Below, in pieces: positions 22,412-34,950 of a stretch of DNA of 64,000 bases (its first letter is position 1; each line of letters starts with the position of its first letter). The position numbers and the translations under genes are program-made. The DNA comes from Piezodorus guildinii (lineage: Eukaryota; Arthropoda; Insecta; Hemiptera; Pentatomidae): NCBI GenBank assembly GCA_023052935.1, contig CM041292.1, forward strand, positions 197,152,299-197,216,298, read 5' to 3'. A model generated the notes under the pieces. The model was given only the letters and a program-made list of their open reading frames with translations, was not told the DNA's origin and searched no databases.

Positions 22412-23057
22412 TCTGATGCGGGCAACACACGACTTTCACTTACCTCCGTTTTAGAAACGATTAAAGAATTATCAAATACAGTAAGTGATAAATATGAGTG
22501 AAACCATTAAAGAATTAGCTAAATAGAATTTCTATAGAAACACGTGTTTTAATAAAAAATCTATTATATTATTATATAAAATAATCTCTTAGTTTTATCG
22601 GCTTTTCATCACTCTCTATTAACTTTTAAAAACTCTTGTGTATTAGATAATATTGTTTTCTAAAATCTTTAGCTTTCCAACGGTATATTACACATATATA
22701 TTACTGTTCTTATCTTCAAAAACAAAAATATCAATAAAAAAATATTATTGCAGTTTTTTCCTTTAGTTGCGTATCGAATTCATTCACTTATATATTCTCC
22801 TGCTTTTCATCAGCGGTAACAATATAATATAGTTATTTTTATAGAATCGACAAAATTAAAGATACTTTAGAATAAGAAAATTTATAATATCAACATTTAA
22901 TCCATTTAATCCCTGTGAAATTATGTTAATCAGAATGAAACATACATGATATTAAAGCCTATTAAATTTTACACCGATATAGCGAGTTTAATCAAAATCG
23001 TCGGAACCGTTTTTGAGAAAATCATAAAAAGGTGCAATGTGCATGGTATAAAGTGGC
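22412..23057 (+). mobile_element. Family M, left two thirds
   Basis: Begins 'atctgatgcgggcaacac' and gactttcacttacc, and runs through 'ccaacggtatattac' and 'gcatggtataaagtggct'. It then stops where a SINE begins. The right terminus is absent. Confidence 0.7.
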
Positions 23058-23310
23058 TGTTCTCGAGGTCCAAGGTTCGAATCCCGGCTGTGACATAATT
23101 TCATATATTATGTGATTTCATCCTTGGGGTGACCCTGCTATATGGAGTTCTTCCCAGGGCACACCCTGTCTCTATAAAGTGGAAACCCGATGGGAAAAAA
23201 TAAGCTTGATCTCGGCCTAATCACCATTTTTTAAGGAAGTTGGCTTAGAAGCAGAACGAATCTCTGTATGTACTGAGCCCAAAACCCTTCATGTGTTCTA
23301 AAAGTAGAGT
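23058..23310 (+). mobile_element. tRNA-derived SINE abutting family M
   Basis: Contains a perfect-looking B box, ggttcgaatccc, near 23,073. The A-box half is short or missing. A ~200-bp body rich in 'cctgctatatggagttcttc'-type unique sequence follows. The 3' end is T-rich. Confidence 0.5.
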
Positions 23311-23459
23311 TTTTTTTTTTTTTATATATATGTGTGCTTGAAGATTGTACAAGAATGTTATTATGCTTGATACGGCACAGTTGCGATTTTTATTATACAA
23401 ACATTGTTCACCCACTAATAATAATAATAGTCAAATTGCATAAAATAGAAAATAAATAA

Positions 23460-23480
23460 ATTCATATATATATATATATT

Positions 23481-23514
<34 letters not shown>

Positions 23515-24330
23515 CACAATAAAAACAAAACCAATTAAAACAACAACTATAATTGAGATAAATAAAAATTTGGCAAATAAATAAACATCATACAAACAAT
23601 GGTAACTATATACAATATATACAACTGTTAAGGGGACCCTAGATTGGGCTTTTCCCTCCACTTGTGTAGGAAAAAAGCGGAACCCAAGAGATTCCAGCGC
23701 CTCTCTCTCAGCCGCATCACTGGTCTTAGCCAGTAGTGGCTGAGTTAGGAGGGCGCAATAGCCACAAACATACAGTACATGAGTGGAGGATCTGACTAGT
23801 GTCAGAACTCCGGTATAAATGTTTACAGATCGTCGCGGGGCCACTGCCGTTTCAATCTTCGTGGAGGACTGTAGGGGTGGGTGGAGCTGGAGAGGGATTG
23901 AGCTAAAGTATAAGGATGATGAAGAAGGTTCTGATAGAAGTTGGAAAATTTGGATGGTACCAGGTCTAAAATAAATGGAATATTAAGGTCGTGGTGTAAG
24001 GTACAGTTGGAAACATAATAGGGAGCATTAACTATTGTTCGTAGGACTTTGGATTGGATGGATTGGATGCGTTTGATGTTAAAATATTTAGCTGTCCCCC
24101 ACAGTTCAAGTCCGTAGGTTCATATAGGTTTCAGTATTGTCTTGTATATTAGTAATTTGTTGTTAACTGTAAGATGAGATTTTCTGTTTAATATTGTGTA
24201 TAACTGGCCGAATCGGCGGTTGAGTTCTTTTCTTTTAAGTCTTGTATGTGGGTTTCACAGCAAATGTTGCCAGAAAGGTGTCGGGATCGGTTGGGATATC
24301 GGCCTCAACAGTGTAATGTTTGGAAAATTG
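23460..24330 (-). mobile_element. Jockey-like LINE with internal deletion
   Basis: On the minus strand, 24,255 to about 23,850 encodes the Jockey C-terminal region (HTRLKRKELNRRFGQLYTIL-like, PIWTYGLELWGTAK-like, IVNAPYYV-like) with stops. 23,840-23,630 matches the 3'UTR of the 55-kb copy (ccagcgcctctc, gcatcactggtctta). An AT microsatellite lies at 23,465-23,515. Beyond 24,255 the sequence jumps directly to the region before the FADD motif (seen as aaatgttgccagaaagg), so about 150 codons are deleted. Confidence 0.8.
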
Positions 24331-26338
24331 TTATAGCAAATCAAATAATCATACTACAATTCGGGATTAGAGTAAACTAATAGCTCAAACGCTGGACTAT
24401 CCTACTTCGTATATTATGCATTTTCTCGCTGTGAAATATAGCTTTGGAGATATTAGAAGGATAAAATTTAAATTGAATTGTGGGATAAAATGATTTTGGC
24501 GCTTCCTACGAAATTCGATATCTTTGTGGAATAAGCATTATCTTCATTTGGACTTCAAGGGCCATTACATCGTGTATTTGAAAACATGATTTGAAAAATT
24601 TTTACGATCGCACCTTTCTATATATTTTACAAACAGAGTGCCTCATAAATGTCTAGTCATATCGTGGGAACAGATATAAGACCTGAAGTGGAACGAATAA
24701 GAATATATGACCTATAGCTGATTCTAAACGGGAGGGAAATAAAATTTTAAGATGTTTCCTCTTATCCGTGGTTTTCATTGGCAATAAGATTTTCTAGAAC
24801 AGAGAGCTACTATATCAAACAAACAATAATTATAAATCTGAGGTTTCCTACTTGCCTATCCTGTTTGTTTGAAATGAGTGATAATAAGGTGTTCTCAATA
24901 AAACCATAGCGGATGCTTCACGCGCTCGCCCACAGGTAGCGCTAGCGGGTCCTACTAAGGTCACCAGCCGAATATAAGAAGAAACTATATTCAATAATAA
25001 TGTATATTTTAACTTGGTGGTAAGATTGTTCATTAATATATACCATGTAACTGTTACATCAATATAATAAATAAGCCTTGCGAGGTATCTTGTCAAGATA
25101 CCTAGGGCCAAGATACTAGTCTGGTAGAGAAAATCTCGCTATTCAAAAAATACATTGTTTTATGAGTACAGCTAGAAGTAGCTCAGCTCTTTAGATCACC
25201 AACCTTCTTCTACCAGGTGGTATCTCCTTAGGTCAGAGTATCTCTGCCTTTGTATCATAATGCGGTCCATCTTTATTACACATCCTTCATCTACCTTGAC
25301 TCCTTTTCTTTACTATCATCTCATAGAATGGGGTGCATAGCTTCTACCCATGTGCATCTATGAGGAATCCTATCCGCTGCTGTTGTGCTTCTACTACACG
25401 AAGCATTTCCGTCCTTACCAGTCCCCTCTGTTAATTGGTTTGTGCAGGTTCACCCCTACCTGGCAAAGTAACCTCACTCCTGGTACTGCGGTACGTGCTT
25501 CTACCACGGTAAGCACCACCTTCCATCTTACTCTCTTCCTTGCATGGGCACGCAATCGTTGAGGCCTTTTATCACTATATGTCACCTTATAATAACCATA
25601 CCTTGACGAAATATTTTGTAGAATTTTCAAAGAAATATTATAATATACTTATCTACATAACGTCTTTCTATACTTGCTTTTCGACTTCTTAAACTTCACA
25701 GAAACTTTTTTTTTTTTTACCACTTTTTTTTGTTATTGAAATTTGAACTTTTTTAAAAAAATAATGGATAAGAGGATAAACTAAAAATTTCATTTTTCTT
25801 CCCTAACCTCTCCAGAATGGATATACTTCATCAACGTCCCAAATATGAAATAATTATTTGCAATATAGTGGGCAAATATTTGTAAAAGGATCAGAGCTGA
25901 GTGTTGGGGCCTAGCCACTCTTCTCTTCGGCGCCCACTTTAAAATGCATTACGTTCCGTGGATCAGTGGGCTCATAAATAAAGATGATCGTCATCATTCT
26001 TTACAGGAAAGCCCTTATTTCCTTCCTCTTGATGCCCTTGCATTAATTCGACTCCGCCCTTTTCATACAAAGCTTATAATGCTTAATCAACAAGTTATTT
26101 TTACCGGGTCCTTGCATATGTTCAAAAATTTACAACTTGGTTAAAGAGGTGGTTTTCATAGAGTTGATTCAATAGATATTTACATAATATAGAAACCGAA
26201 GAGAACTATTCAAAGCTAGTTTTTTGTTTAGAATTTTTCAAGTGCACCCTATTTTCATTGTGTATCAAAGAATATAAAATAAATGTTCTGTCCAGAGTAA
26301 TTAGACATAATTAGCTTCATAAAAATATTAGGTTACTC
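24331..26338. other. Unassigned region, family M tail and R piece in the middle
   Basis: 24,575-24,630 resembles the family M right terminus (tttacgatcgcacctttc), and 24,633-24,800 is family R. About 24,880-25,620 is GC-richer and could be an LTR or another retroelement remnant. Short frames there (24,848-25,111 minus, 25,350-25,562 plus) have no recognisable motif. About 25,905-26,145 holds a 66-codon frame, also unrecognised. Confidence 0.35.
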
Positions 26339-26502
26339 AGCGAAAAAAATAAAAAGGAAACAAAAAAATATATTTAAAAATGGTATTAAATTTATCCCTG
26401 CAAGATTACTACAGAAAATAAGCGAAAAACATAGAAAGGAAACAAAAAAATATATTTAAAAATGGTATTAAATTTATCCTTGCAAGATTACTACAGAAAA
26501 TA
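26339..26502. repeat. 82-bp tandem duplication
   Basis: Two adjacent units, 26,339-26,420 and 26,421-26,502, match except for a few positions. Each unit contains 'aatggtattaaatttatcc' and 'tgcaagattactacag'. Confidence 0.9.
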
Positions 26503-26811
26503 ATACATAAGATAATTTTAATTTTTTTTCATGATGAAGTAGAATTCAGTTTATTTTCTAGAACTGAGAATAATAAAAATGTAAATTTTAAAATTGTCAT
26601 CCTTCCTATAAAATTATCATACAAATATATAAAATAAAATTATAATACAATATAAAAATTTTGTGAGTAATAAATACTATGAACTGATATGGTATAAATA
26701 CAACCACAAATATATATATATACATAAAAAAATGATACTGCTACCTCAAAGAAATATAAAAATAAAGCAAACCAAAAGCGCCAGAAATAAAAATAAAAGT
26801 TGGATAAAAAA

Positions 26812-27690
26812 TTTATTTCGTGCGACAGACTTTCACTTACCATTAATAAAATCAATTCAAGAATTTTCAAATAAATTTAGTGATAAAAATATGTAGGTAA
26901 GTAAAATAAAATTGTTTAAGGTTGTGTTTTTATTAAATAATCAGATTATTATCTACATAAGTCAGTTAGTTTTGTAGGCTTTTCATCACTATCCATTAAC
27001 TTCTACAATTTTATGTATACAATAATATTTTTTTTAAGATATTTCGCTTTACAATGGTACATTATACATTTATATTAATGTTATTATCTTCAAAAAGCCC
27101 CAAAATCGCATAAAAAAATATGTTTTGGCTCTTTTCTCCTTTAGTTGAATACCGAATTCGTTCAACTTAAATATTTACCCGCTTTTTACATATTCAAACA
27201 AAATGATATCGTTAATTTTTTTGAATCTTCACAATTAAAGGTACTTACATTAAAAGCGTCAGCATTAAAACCATGTCAGACTATTTATATGTACCAACCA
27301 GAATGAAGCATATATGATATTTAAGCTCATTACATTTTTTCTTGATATAGTGAGTTTAATCAGAATCAATGCGCTGGAGTCGTTTTGAGAAAATTGTAAA
27401 AGAGTGCATAATATAAAATAGCAAATTTGGTTCGCCAATTTTTCGGAATGAGTCGGTGTAACATTTTGGGATCGTTTACGTGTTATACTTAACACACCCA
27501 CCCAACCATCCCACACACACACACACATATATACAAACACTGACGGACACGGACACACTGACCTTTTCGACTTAAACTCAGAGGGCCCTAAAATATGACC
27601 TATTTCCTTTGAAAATGTAATTTGAATTTTCACGATCGCCATACTTCCTTTTCTATATAAACCTTATATAAGTGTGTAAAAGTAAAAATA
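26812..27690 (+). mobile_element. Family M, near-complete copy
   Basis: The left end carries cagactttcacttacc and the right end 'cacgatcgccatacttcc' followed by gtgtaaaagtaaaaat. The interior is collinear with 7,706-8,632 but substantially diverged. A (CA)n block sits near 27,515. No coding capacity. Confidence 0.7.
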
Positions 27691-27792
27691 GAGCCAAACT
27701 TATAAAGGTATGGCTAATTGTTATTCTAAAAGACGAGTTGAGGAAGGATTGAGATGTACGAATGAAGTTAAATTTTCCAAGCAGCAATACCA

Positions 27793-27896
<104 letters not shown>

Positions 27897-28299
27897 ATGA
27901 AAATATAATTCTTAACGATTTTAAGACTTATACAGCAATTATTCGTTTCATTAACGTGCTTTGACTGTTTTTATAAAATTTACTAGTCCTTGAAGTAGTT
28001 AATGTAGGATGGTGAGGGAAACTAGGACCAAGGATAATGCCTGAGGGAGGGACTCGTGAGTCCTTGGATTAATCCCAGCTAGCCATGATCCAAGGATCGG
28101 AACCGTCTTATCCCTCCCTCCCTTTAAGGTTCCACTCAGATACAACAACAATCTGCATCCAAGTTAAAGCATATTGCTCCCACAGCTGATTAGAATGCAA
28201 GGCAAGTCTTAGGGGATATAAATAAAATACAAAGTAAAATTTAAGATATTTGTAACATTCAAATTTAAGAAATTATTTTTAAAGTAAATAAATATTTAA
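27897..28299. other. Unassigned DNA
   Basis: About 28,005-28,200 is GC-richer, with an imperfect inverted pair, gggagggactc and tccctccctcc. It is possibly a SINE-like body but has no clear tRNA boxes. Confidence 0.3.
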
Positions 28300-28760
28300 A
28301 AAATCCGGCGCACTTAACGCATGATTTTCACTTTCATTAAATTCAAAGTTTATTGCAAAATTTACAATTTTAAAAGGCATTATTGAGTTTCAATGGAAAA
28401 TATTGAAATAAATAATACTGCGTTTCAATGACAACGAACCCCTTACTCCTAAAAAAAAACTGCAAATTATTACACAATTGTTTATTATTTCCAAATAATT
28501 ATATAAGGGTATAGCTCTTGAACAACAATTAACTAATATAAAATGAAATAAATAATTCAAAGAAAATTGGCCAATCACCACTGCTAATTTCAAAACGATA
28601 TATCTCTGCTATTTCTAAACCGATTTTAATGATTTAGAAAATTACATTTTTCCATATATCACTAAAACATAAACAAAGTGTTCGTATTTATTAAATTTAT
28701 TAATTGGTGTTACTTATTTACCTTCAAAAATAACTGAGTTAAGGGCGTATATATATATAG
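28300..28760 (+). repeat. Family M-type terminus plus family U body
   Basis: An M-like end (atccggcgcacttaacg, gattttcacttt) is followed within about 130 bases by U sequence: 'attattacacaattgtttatt', then 'ctgctaatttcaaaacga', then 'ttcaaaaataactgagtt'. It is the second example of this chimeric arrangement. Confidence 0.6.
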
Positions 28761-28907
28761 GTGAAATTTCATTTTTTATTTCTGTTTTATAATTAATAAC
28801 GGTGTACTGGTTCTTAGACTATAGAATTTTTAGTTGAGTTTTATTTTTAATTAATTTTAAATATTTTTTAAAGTATAATAATGTAAATAAACACTCCATA
28901 AAGTTAG

Positions 28908-29672
28908 TGTTTCGTCCACCAATCTGTCTCAAAGCTAGAGACTTCAATTGGAAAGACTAATTAAAAAAAAAAATATATTCTGCCGGATAGCATTGTCGGA
29001 CCTAAAGTCATATTTGAGATATAAAATAAAACAGACAAATAAAAGGTAAACAAAAAGAATAAAAACTAAACTAAGGAACATTTAAAAAACAAAATATTTA
29101 ATCTCTTTATAAAACAACAGGAGAAAAAAAAATAAAATTACAAAATAAAATTAAAATAATCCTTTTAAAGATGCAAAACTAATAAAACCAAAAAAAAACT
29201 TAAAACTAATACAATTAAGGAAAAGAAAAGGGTACTTAATTAAGAGTTCAATTGTAAACTGTCGCTGTACGCGTGCAGTCCGTCGGCTGATGTACGACTG
29301 ATGTCCGTGCGCAGAGTACTCGTACAGAACGAAGAAAAAAAAAAAAAATATTCCCCAAGGAATATTAGAAGGGAGACCGTAGGTACTTCCTGATCGAGCG
29401 TCCAAAAACAACTGAGCTAAAAGATAAGCCGGCGTATTGCTGAAGGAGTAAACAAACTAAGCCTCTTGGATATAAACACACCGCCGGCTTCCTTTCTTCG
29501 AAATAAATACTTAGAGTTTAAATATGAGATATTGTACATAATTTAAATGAATCAACAAAAAGTAGCGGTATTACAATGGAATATAATGAAAAAATAATTA
29601 ATCTAAAACAACAAGTATTTAAATGAAGTAACAACAATGAGTAATAAAATATAACACATTCGGGCCCGAACA
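28908..29672 (-). repeat. BEL 3' LTR
   Basis: Starts and ends TG...CA in element orientation. Compared with the other LTR I see only homopolymer-length and single-base differences in A-runs (about 28,964 and 29,335-29,350). Carries the terminal palindrome ttcgggcccgaa (29,659-29,670). Confidence 0.96.
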
Positions 29673-29700
29673 TTCCGCCCACCAAAATTTCCATGAAATT
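29673..29700 (-). promoter_or_regulatory. Polypurine-tract candidate of BEL
   Basis: On the minus strand 'ttttggtgggcggaa' directly precedes the LTR start tgttcggg. The purine-rich ggtgggcggaa is the expected plus-strand DNA primer site. Confidence 0.6.
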
Positions 29701-29718
29701 TTAAAACAACTTTAACTT

Positions 29719-32700
29719 TCAGAACTGCTCATCATTCTCAGGGTTGAGAATGGGAATTAATTTCACAACAGGACGCTGAAATTCTCTATTCAATGCTTTG
29801 ACAGTGACCACTCGGACCACATCATCAGCACCTTTATGTAGCGCTGTTATTCTAGCCGTTGGCCAGGAAAGGGGCGGAGCTGTTCTGTCATGTATTAGGA
29901 CTAAGTCACCAATTTTCGGTGTATATGCAGTGGATTTTGTCCATTTGACTCTTTGCTGTAATGAATTCAAATAATCATGCCGCCATCTTGTCCAAAAATG
30001 TTGTGTTCGTTGTTGTATCAACTGCCATCTGCTGAGCCGATTTTCAGACAGATCTGTCCAGTCGTGAGTGGGACGAGATGTCAAGCAATCACCAACTAAA
30101 AAATGACCTGGAGTGAGGTATTGGAAATCTTCTGGCTCAGAAGAGAGAGGATATAATGGTCGAGAATTCAATATGGCCTCAATTTGTACGACAAGTGTGT
30201 ATAATTCTTCAAAGGTGTAAGGTGTAGAAGATAAGGTTCTAGTTAGGTGGTGCTTTACTGATTTGACCCCAGCCTCCCAAATGCCTCCAAAGTGGGGAGC
30301 TGCAGGAGGGTTGAAATGCCATGCTATTTCTTTGGCAACCAAGTTATTTGCTATGATATCTTGGGTTTTATGTACCTGAAACCAGTCTAAAAATTCCTTC
30401 ATCTCCCGAACTGCTCCTACGAAATTGGTTCCACAATCGGAATAGATATTAATAGGTTTGCCTCGTCTCGCTACAAACCTGTCCAATGAAGCTAAAAAGG
30501 CATCGGTGCTAAGATCTGAAACTATCTCCAGGTGTAAAGCTCTTGTTGCTAAACAGATAAATAAGCATAGGTAACCTTTAGTGGTAGGGGAATTCCTCCT
30601 TCCTGATAACTTCAACTGAAAGGGGCCGGCGTAATCCACACCTACATTTAAAAAGGCTCTTCCACTGGTAAACCGAGCAGACGGTAGATCTCCCATCAAG
30701 GGGGGAGAGGGTTTTGCCTTTAATTTAAAACACTTGAGGCACTTGACTATACGTCTTTTTATTAAACGCCTGGATGATAAGATCCAGTATTTTTGACGTA
30801 AAGCCGATTGAATCATATGTAATCCCCCATGAAGAGTGGTATGATGGTAATAATCAACTAAAATGTTAGACAAGTGACATTTTTGGGGGAGTAGCACAGG
30901 GTGTTTGCTGTCATAGTTGAGGTCAGAATGACGTAGTCTGCCACCAACCCTCAATAGTCCATCCCCGTCCAGGAAAGGTGAAAGTCGAGCTATGTCCTTC
31001 TCGTTGCATAGCAAACCTGGTTCAGCGAGTTGTTTGGCAAAGTATTGTTGCTGAGACCATCGGATAATGGTGACCTCGGCAAAGTGAATCTCGGAGACAG
31101 TGATGGCTCCTGATTTCTTGGTATTGTGTGTTTTTAGATTATCAGTAAATCGAGTGATATAAGCGACTATTCTTAATAACTTGGAAAAAGAAGAAAATCT
31201 CTCTAACCAACTACACCAATAATTAGCGCTTGTCTGAATATTTGATGTCAAAAGTATGTTGGTATCGCCTTTTATTTCTGGAAGTACCATATTTGTAGGA
31301 GTATGGGCTGATATAAGCCATTCGGCTGTCGGTCGCTGTAGCCAATTAGGACCCGCCCACCATAGGGGATACTTCAAAAAGTTACAAGGGGTCATTCCTC
31401 TTGAAGCACCGTCAGCTGGGTTATCAGTTGAATCCACATGAAACCACCATGTCTTCTCAGTTTTATCTAATATTTGTAGAATTCTATTGGCAACATATAT
31501 GTTAAGTTTATAGGGTAAAGTATTTAGCCATCCTAAAACTATAGTCGAATCAGTAAACATAAAAATATCATCAACACTCAAATGCCTTAAAAAACCCTTT
31601 ATGGAGTCATACAGTGTCGATAAAAGATGTGCCCCACACAGCTCCAGTCGGGGAATTGTTAAAGTCTTAATGGGAGCAAGTTTAGTTTTGGCCTTAAGCA
31701 AGAAGATATGTACGTCCCCGTTGGTATGTTCGACACGAAGATAGAGCATTGCTGCATATCCTCGTTCAGAGGCGTCACAGAAGCCTATTAATTGGGTGTT
31801 AACTGCTGATTTCAGTTGGAGGCTTCTCGGTATTCGAACATCTGAAATATGCATTAATTCTTGAGTAAATGTTGACCATTTATCGTTTATATCTCTAGGT
31901 ATAGGTTCATCCCACTTTAACCCATGTTTCCAAAGCTCTTGCATGATCCCTTTAGCATAAAATACTACCGGGGATAGATACCCTAAGGGGTCGTAAATTC
32001 TGGCGATCGATGATAATATCGAACGCTTAGTATAAATTGTAGATGGCTCATGAATGTGATAAGAAAAAATGTCGTTGGATGGATCCCAATGCATCCCTAA
32101 AATTTTAATTGAAAAATCATCTTTCGGTTTTAATTTAACAGATTGTTCACGATACTCTTCTGGGATCACATTTAGGAGAGATTGGGAGTTACTGGCCCAC
32201 TTTCTTAGCTGAAATCCACCCTTTTCCAGGAGACTAATTAATTGTTTCTGAAGAATTAATGCTCCTTCTAGTGAGTCTGATCCAGTAACAATATCATCAA
32301 CATACATATCTTGCGACAAAGCTTGTGCAGCTTCAGGGAAAAACCTGCCTTCATCTATTGTTAACTGTTTGATGACTCGTAAGGCCAAGAATGGTGAAAC
32401 AGATATGCCATAAGTGACAGTTGTAAGCTCAAACTGTTTTAGCTCTTCATTGAAGGCTGACCGCCAGAGAATATGCTGATAGCAACGATCGTCCTTATGT
32501 AATTCTATCTGACGGTACATTTTGCAAATATCCGCAGTAAAGGCGATTTCGTGGGTGCGAAAGTTTAATATGATATCCGCTATGTCCAATTGCAATTTTG
32601 GTCCTGTGTAAAGAAATTCATTTAATGAACCATGTTTACATCGCATTGAAGCATCGAAAACAACTCTAATTTTAGTGGATGAGCTGTCGCCTTTAATAAC

Positions 32701-34950
32701 ACTATGGTGTGGTATTATATACTTGGCCTGATCATCTGTTAGCCTCATGTGTCCCAATTGCTGGTATTCATCCATAAAGAGTGTATATGATTTTTTCAGT
32801 TCTTGATTTTTCGAAAGTTTTGATTCCAAGGAGAAAAAACGTCTCAACGCCTGCTGTTTCCCATCAGTCATGTCAGGTGGTGTGCCTTTAAAGGGCAATC
32901 TAACTCCATATCGGCCAGAACGTAGTCTGTAATGAGTTTGGCTAAAATGATTTTCACAAGCGACCTCCTCCGGATTCGGTGGTATTTCCAAAGGAGTCGG
33001 TTCCTCAATTTTCCAGAATTTTTCTATTAAGTTTTCTATTGTTGATGAGCATAAAATATGTAATGAAGCTGTATTTCTAGCTTCCAGGGTGTGAATTCGT
33101 CCTGAAACCACCCATCCAAATATAGTGTTCATCAACGAAGCCTCCTCACCTTCTATTTGTCGTACTCCATTGCGGGCAATTTTCCAAAATAAATCCGCTC
33201 CCAATAAAGCATCAATCTCTCGCGGCTCAAAGAAATAAGGATCAGCTAAGGCATATGATGCGACTTTCTGTTGGATATTACGGGGTACATGGTTGGTTGG
33301 TAGTTTAGCAGTAATATTTGGCACAACTGTAGCCTGTGTAGACAGTAAAGGACCGTGGCTGTTTCGTGGTTTGAATACACAATTGACTATTCCAGTTGCT
33401 TCAGTAACATGTTGTCCGACTCCTGACAGGTTTCTTTTCTTTTTCTCAACATGGAGGCCAAAAGCATTTGCACATGATTCTGTGATCAATGTGCACTGGG
33501 AACCGGAATCTAGGAGTATACGAATCGGTTTAAACCTTGACCCGTAGTCCAGCAAATGCACGATAGCCGTGCTTAATAAAATGTCGCTGCTTTCCTGCCC
33601 AGTGCTGGTCATTACCGAGGACGATATTTCAGCCGGCTTATGATTGGTCGAAGGTTGAATATCATCTTTCACCTGTTCATTATCTGGCCTATTTCGGTTT
33701 GGAAAATGCAGCAGCGAATTATGAGGTTTCTCACAATATTTGCAGCGTATTTTATTCCGACAATCTTGAGTAGTATGAGTTGCGGTAAGATGATAGCGGC
33801 AACCAGGATAATCTTTTATTGATTCAAACCGTTCTATGGCAGTCATTGACAGGAAACGTGGACAGCTTGCCAAATAGTGTTTCTGGTTGCATAAAAAACA
33901 TTGGGAGAGTTGTTTACTGTCTTGAAAATGTTGGTGCTTTGAGACAAGGAATGAACATCCCTTGGACATGCGATGGCTGTTAGACGGAATATTATTATTT
34001 GAGGATAATGATGAAGATAGTTCCATGACTTTACATTGCTGAGTCACAAACTTTATGAGATGGTCAAAAGTAGGAAACTCTACATCAATATGCTTTTGTT
34101 CGAAAGCGTTTCTGCTCGATTCATCTAAACAACGCATAGCCAAGCTGAAGAGAATGAATCCAGTTTCATCTTCCAGTTTTAATTGCCGGAATGGTGTAAT
34201 ATTATCCGCCATGCAATCTAGGAAATTCCTTAAAGACGACAATGAAGGTTTTCCAGTCATTGGCTTGAAGTCTAATAGCCGTTGAACATAAAGAGAGGCT
34301 AAAATCCGTTTATTATTGTAGCGAGTAAAAAGTCTTTCCCAAGCCAAATGATAATTTTCCTCCTGGATGGGGAGATTTTTAACGAGATTAAGAGCATCCC
34401 CACTAAGAGTCCAATTCAAATAGTGAAATTTTTCGATTTTACTTAGACCTAAATCACTATGAACTAAAACTTCAAATGTGTCACGGTAGTGAGGCCAGTC
34501 AATTGGATTTCCATTGAAATTTGGTAGATTAATTTTAGGTAAACGCCCCCGTGGATTTCTGGAGTCATTCAATAAGTTAGTCACATTGTTAGTTGGGTCT
34601 GCCGAATTACTTATTCTGGTTTGGGCATCTTCGTCAGTTAAACGTTTGTATAACATTTTACATTCGTAATAGTAACGTTCGGAATTTTCTTTCCTCGCCT
34701 TCTCGTTTTCATCCGGATAATCTTTCTCGTGACCATCATGAAAATATATTTGAATAATATCGTCTTGAATTTGATCCATTTGTAGTCTAAGGGAGGCTAA
34801 GTCGTCGTACATTGCATAAAAAAGAGATCTTTGAGAGGTATCATTGGCAACCCGTCTTCCTTGTTCTGTTACACTTTTGATCTTCGTTTGGATCATTAAC
34901 AACTTCGACTTTAAAAACTTTAAATGTTTTGCGCGATCTAAAGGCTCCAT
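29719..34950 (-). CDS. BEL/Pao Gag-Pol polyprotein (1,743 aa)
   Basis: One frame encodes every part needed for retrotransposition. Residues ~135-300: Gag-like DUF1759-type region. 351-363 and 403-415: zinc knuckles, the first CX2CX3HX4C. ~478-490: aspartic protease, LLDSGSQ with Asp481. ~735-900: reverse transcriptase with Asp807 (FTADICKMYRQ) and YVDD at 883-886. ~1,055-1,185: RNase H with Asp1059, Glu1103, Asp1134 and a C-terminal DSTDNPADGASRG block. ~1,369-1,407: integrase HHCC finger. 1,439-1,559: integrase core with Asp1439, Asp1505 and Glu1559. ~1,650-1,735: DUF5641-like C-terminal domain. Motif spacing and residues look intact, and length is normal for a BEL Gag-Pol. The polyprotein would assemble particles in the cytoplasm, cleave itself, copy the RNA and integrate the cDNA. 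The ATG at 34,950 lies 240 bases inside the 5' LTR. Confidence 0.97.
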   Translation of the reverse strand: MEPLDRAKHLKFLKSKLLMIQTKIKSVTEQGRRVANDTSQRSLFYAMYDDLASLRLQMDQIQDDIIQIYFHDGHEKDYPDENEKARKENSERYYYECKMLYKRLTDEDAQTRISNSADPTNNVTNLLNDSRNPRGRLPKINLPNFNGNPIDWPHYRDTFEVLVHSDLGLSKIEKFHYLNWTLSGDALNLVKNLPIQEENYHLAWERLFTRYNNKRILASLYVQRLLDFKPMTGKPSLSSLRNFLDCMADNITPFRQLKLEDETGFILFSLAMRCLDESSRNAFEQKHIDVEFPTFDHLIKFVTQQCKVMELSSSLSSNNNIPSNSHRMSKGCSFLVSKHQHFQDSKQLSQCFLCNQKHYLASCPRFLSMTAIERFESIKDYPGCRYHLTATHTTQDCRNKIRCKYCEKPHNSLLHFPNRNRPDNEQVKDDIQPSTNHKPAEISSSVMTSTGQESSDILLSTAIVHLLDYGSRFKPIRILLDSGSQCTLITESCANAFGLHVEKKKRNLSGVGQHVTEATGIVNCVFKPRNSHGPLLSTQATVVPNITAKLPTNHVPRNIQQKVASYALADPYFFEPREIDALLGADLFWKIARNGVRQIEGEEASLMNTIFGWVVSGRIHTLEARNTASLHILCSSTIENLIEKFWKIEEPTPLEIPPNPEEVACENHFSQTHYRLRSGRYGVRLPFKGTPPDMTDGKQQALRRFFSLESKLSKNQELKKSYTLFMDEYQQLGHMRLTDDQAKYIIPHHSVIKGDSSSTKIRVVFDASMRCKHGSLNEFLYTGPKLQLDIADIILNFRTHEIAFTADICKMYRQIELHKDDRCYQHILWRSAFNEELKQFELTTVTYGISVSPFLALRVIKQLTIDEGRFFPEAAQALSQDMYVDDIVTGSDSLEGALILQKQLISLLEKGGFQLRKWASNSQSLLNVIPEEYREQSVKLKPKDDFSIKILGMHWDPSNDIFSYHIHEPSTIYTKRSILSSIARIYDPLGYLSPVVFYAKGIMQELWKHGLKWDEPIPRDINDKWSTFTQELMHISDVRIPRSLQLKSAVNTQLIGFCDASERGYAAMLYLRVEHTNGDVHIFLLKAKTKLAPIKTLTIPRLELCGAHLLSTLYDSIKGFLRHLSVDDIFMFTDSTIVLGWLNTLPYKLNIYVANRILQILDKTEKTWWFHVDSTDNPADGASRGMTPCNFLKYPLWWAGPNWLQRPTAEWLISAHTPTNMVLPEIKGDTNILLTSNIQTSANYWCSWLERFSSFSKLLRIVAYITRFTDNLKTHNTKKSGAITVSEIHFAEVTIIRWSQQQYFAKQLAEPGLLCNEKDIARLSPFLDGDGLLRVGGRLRHSDLNYDSKHPVLLPQKCHLSNILVDYYHHTTLHGGLHMIQSALRQKYWILSSRRLIKRRIVKCLKCFKLKAKPSPPLMGDLPSARFTSGRAFLNVGVDYAGPFQLKLSGRRNSPTTKGYLCLFICLATRALHLEIVSDLSTDAFLASLDRFVARRGKPINIYSDCGTNFVGAVREMKEFLDWFQVHKTQDIIANNLVAKEIAWHFNPPAAPHFGGIWEAGVKSVKHHLTRTLSSTPYTFEELYTLVVQIEAILNSRPLYPLSSEPEDFQYLTPGHFLVGDCLTSRPTHDWTDLSENRLSRWQLIQQRTQHFWTRWRHDYLNSLQQRVKWTKSTAYTPKIGDLVLIHDRTAPPLSWPTARITALHKGADDVVRVVTVKALNREFQRPVVKLIPILNPENDEQF

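Noticed and set aside
33293..34285. Plus-strand open frames opposite the BEL Gag-Pol
   Set aside because: They are antisense shadows of a long, motif-rich coding frame.
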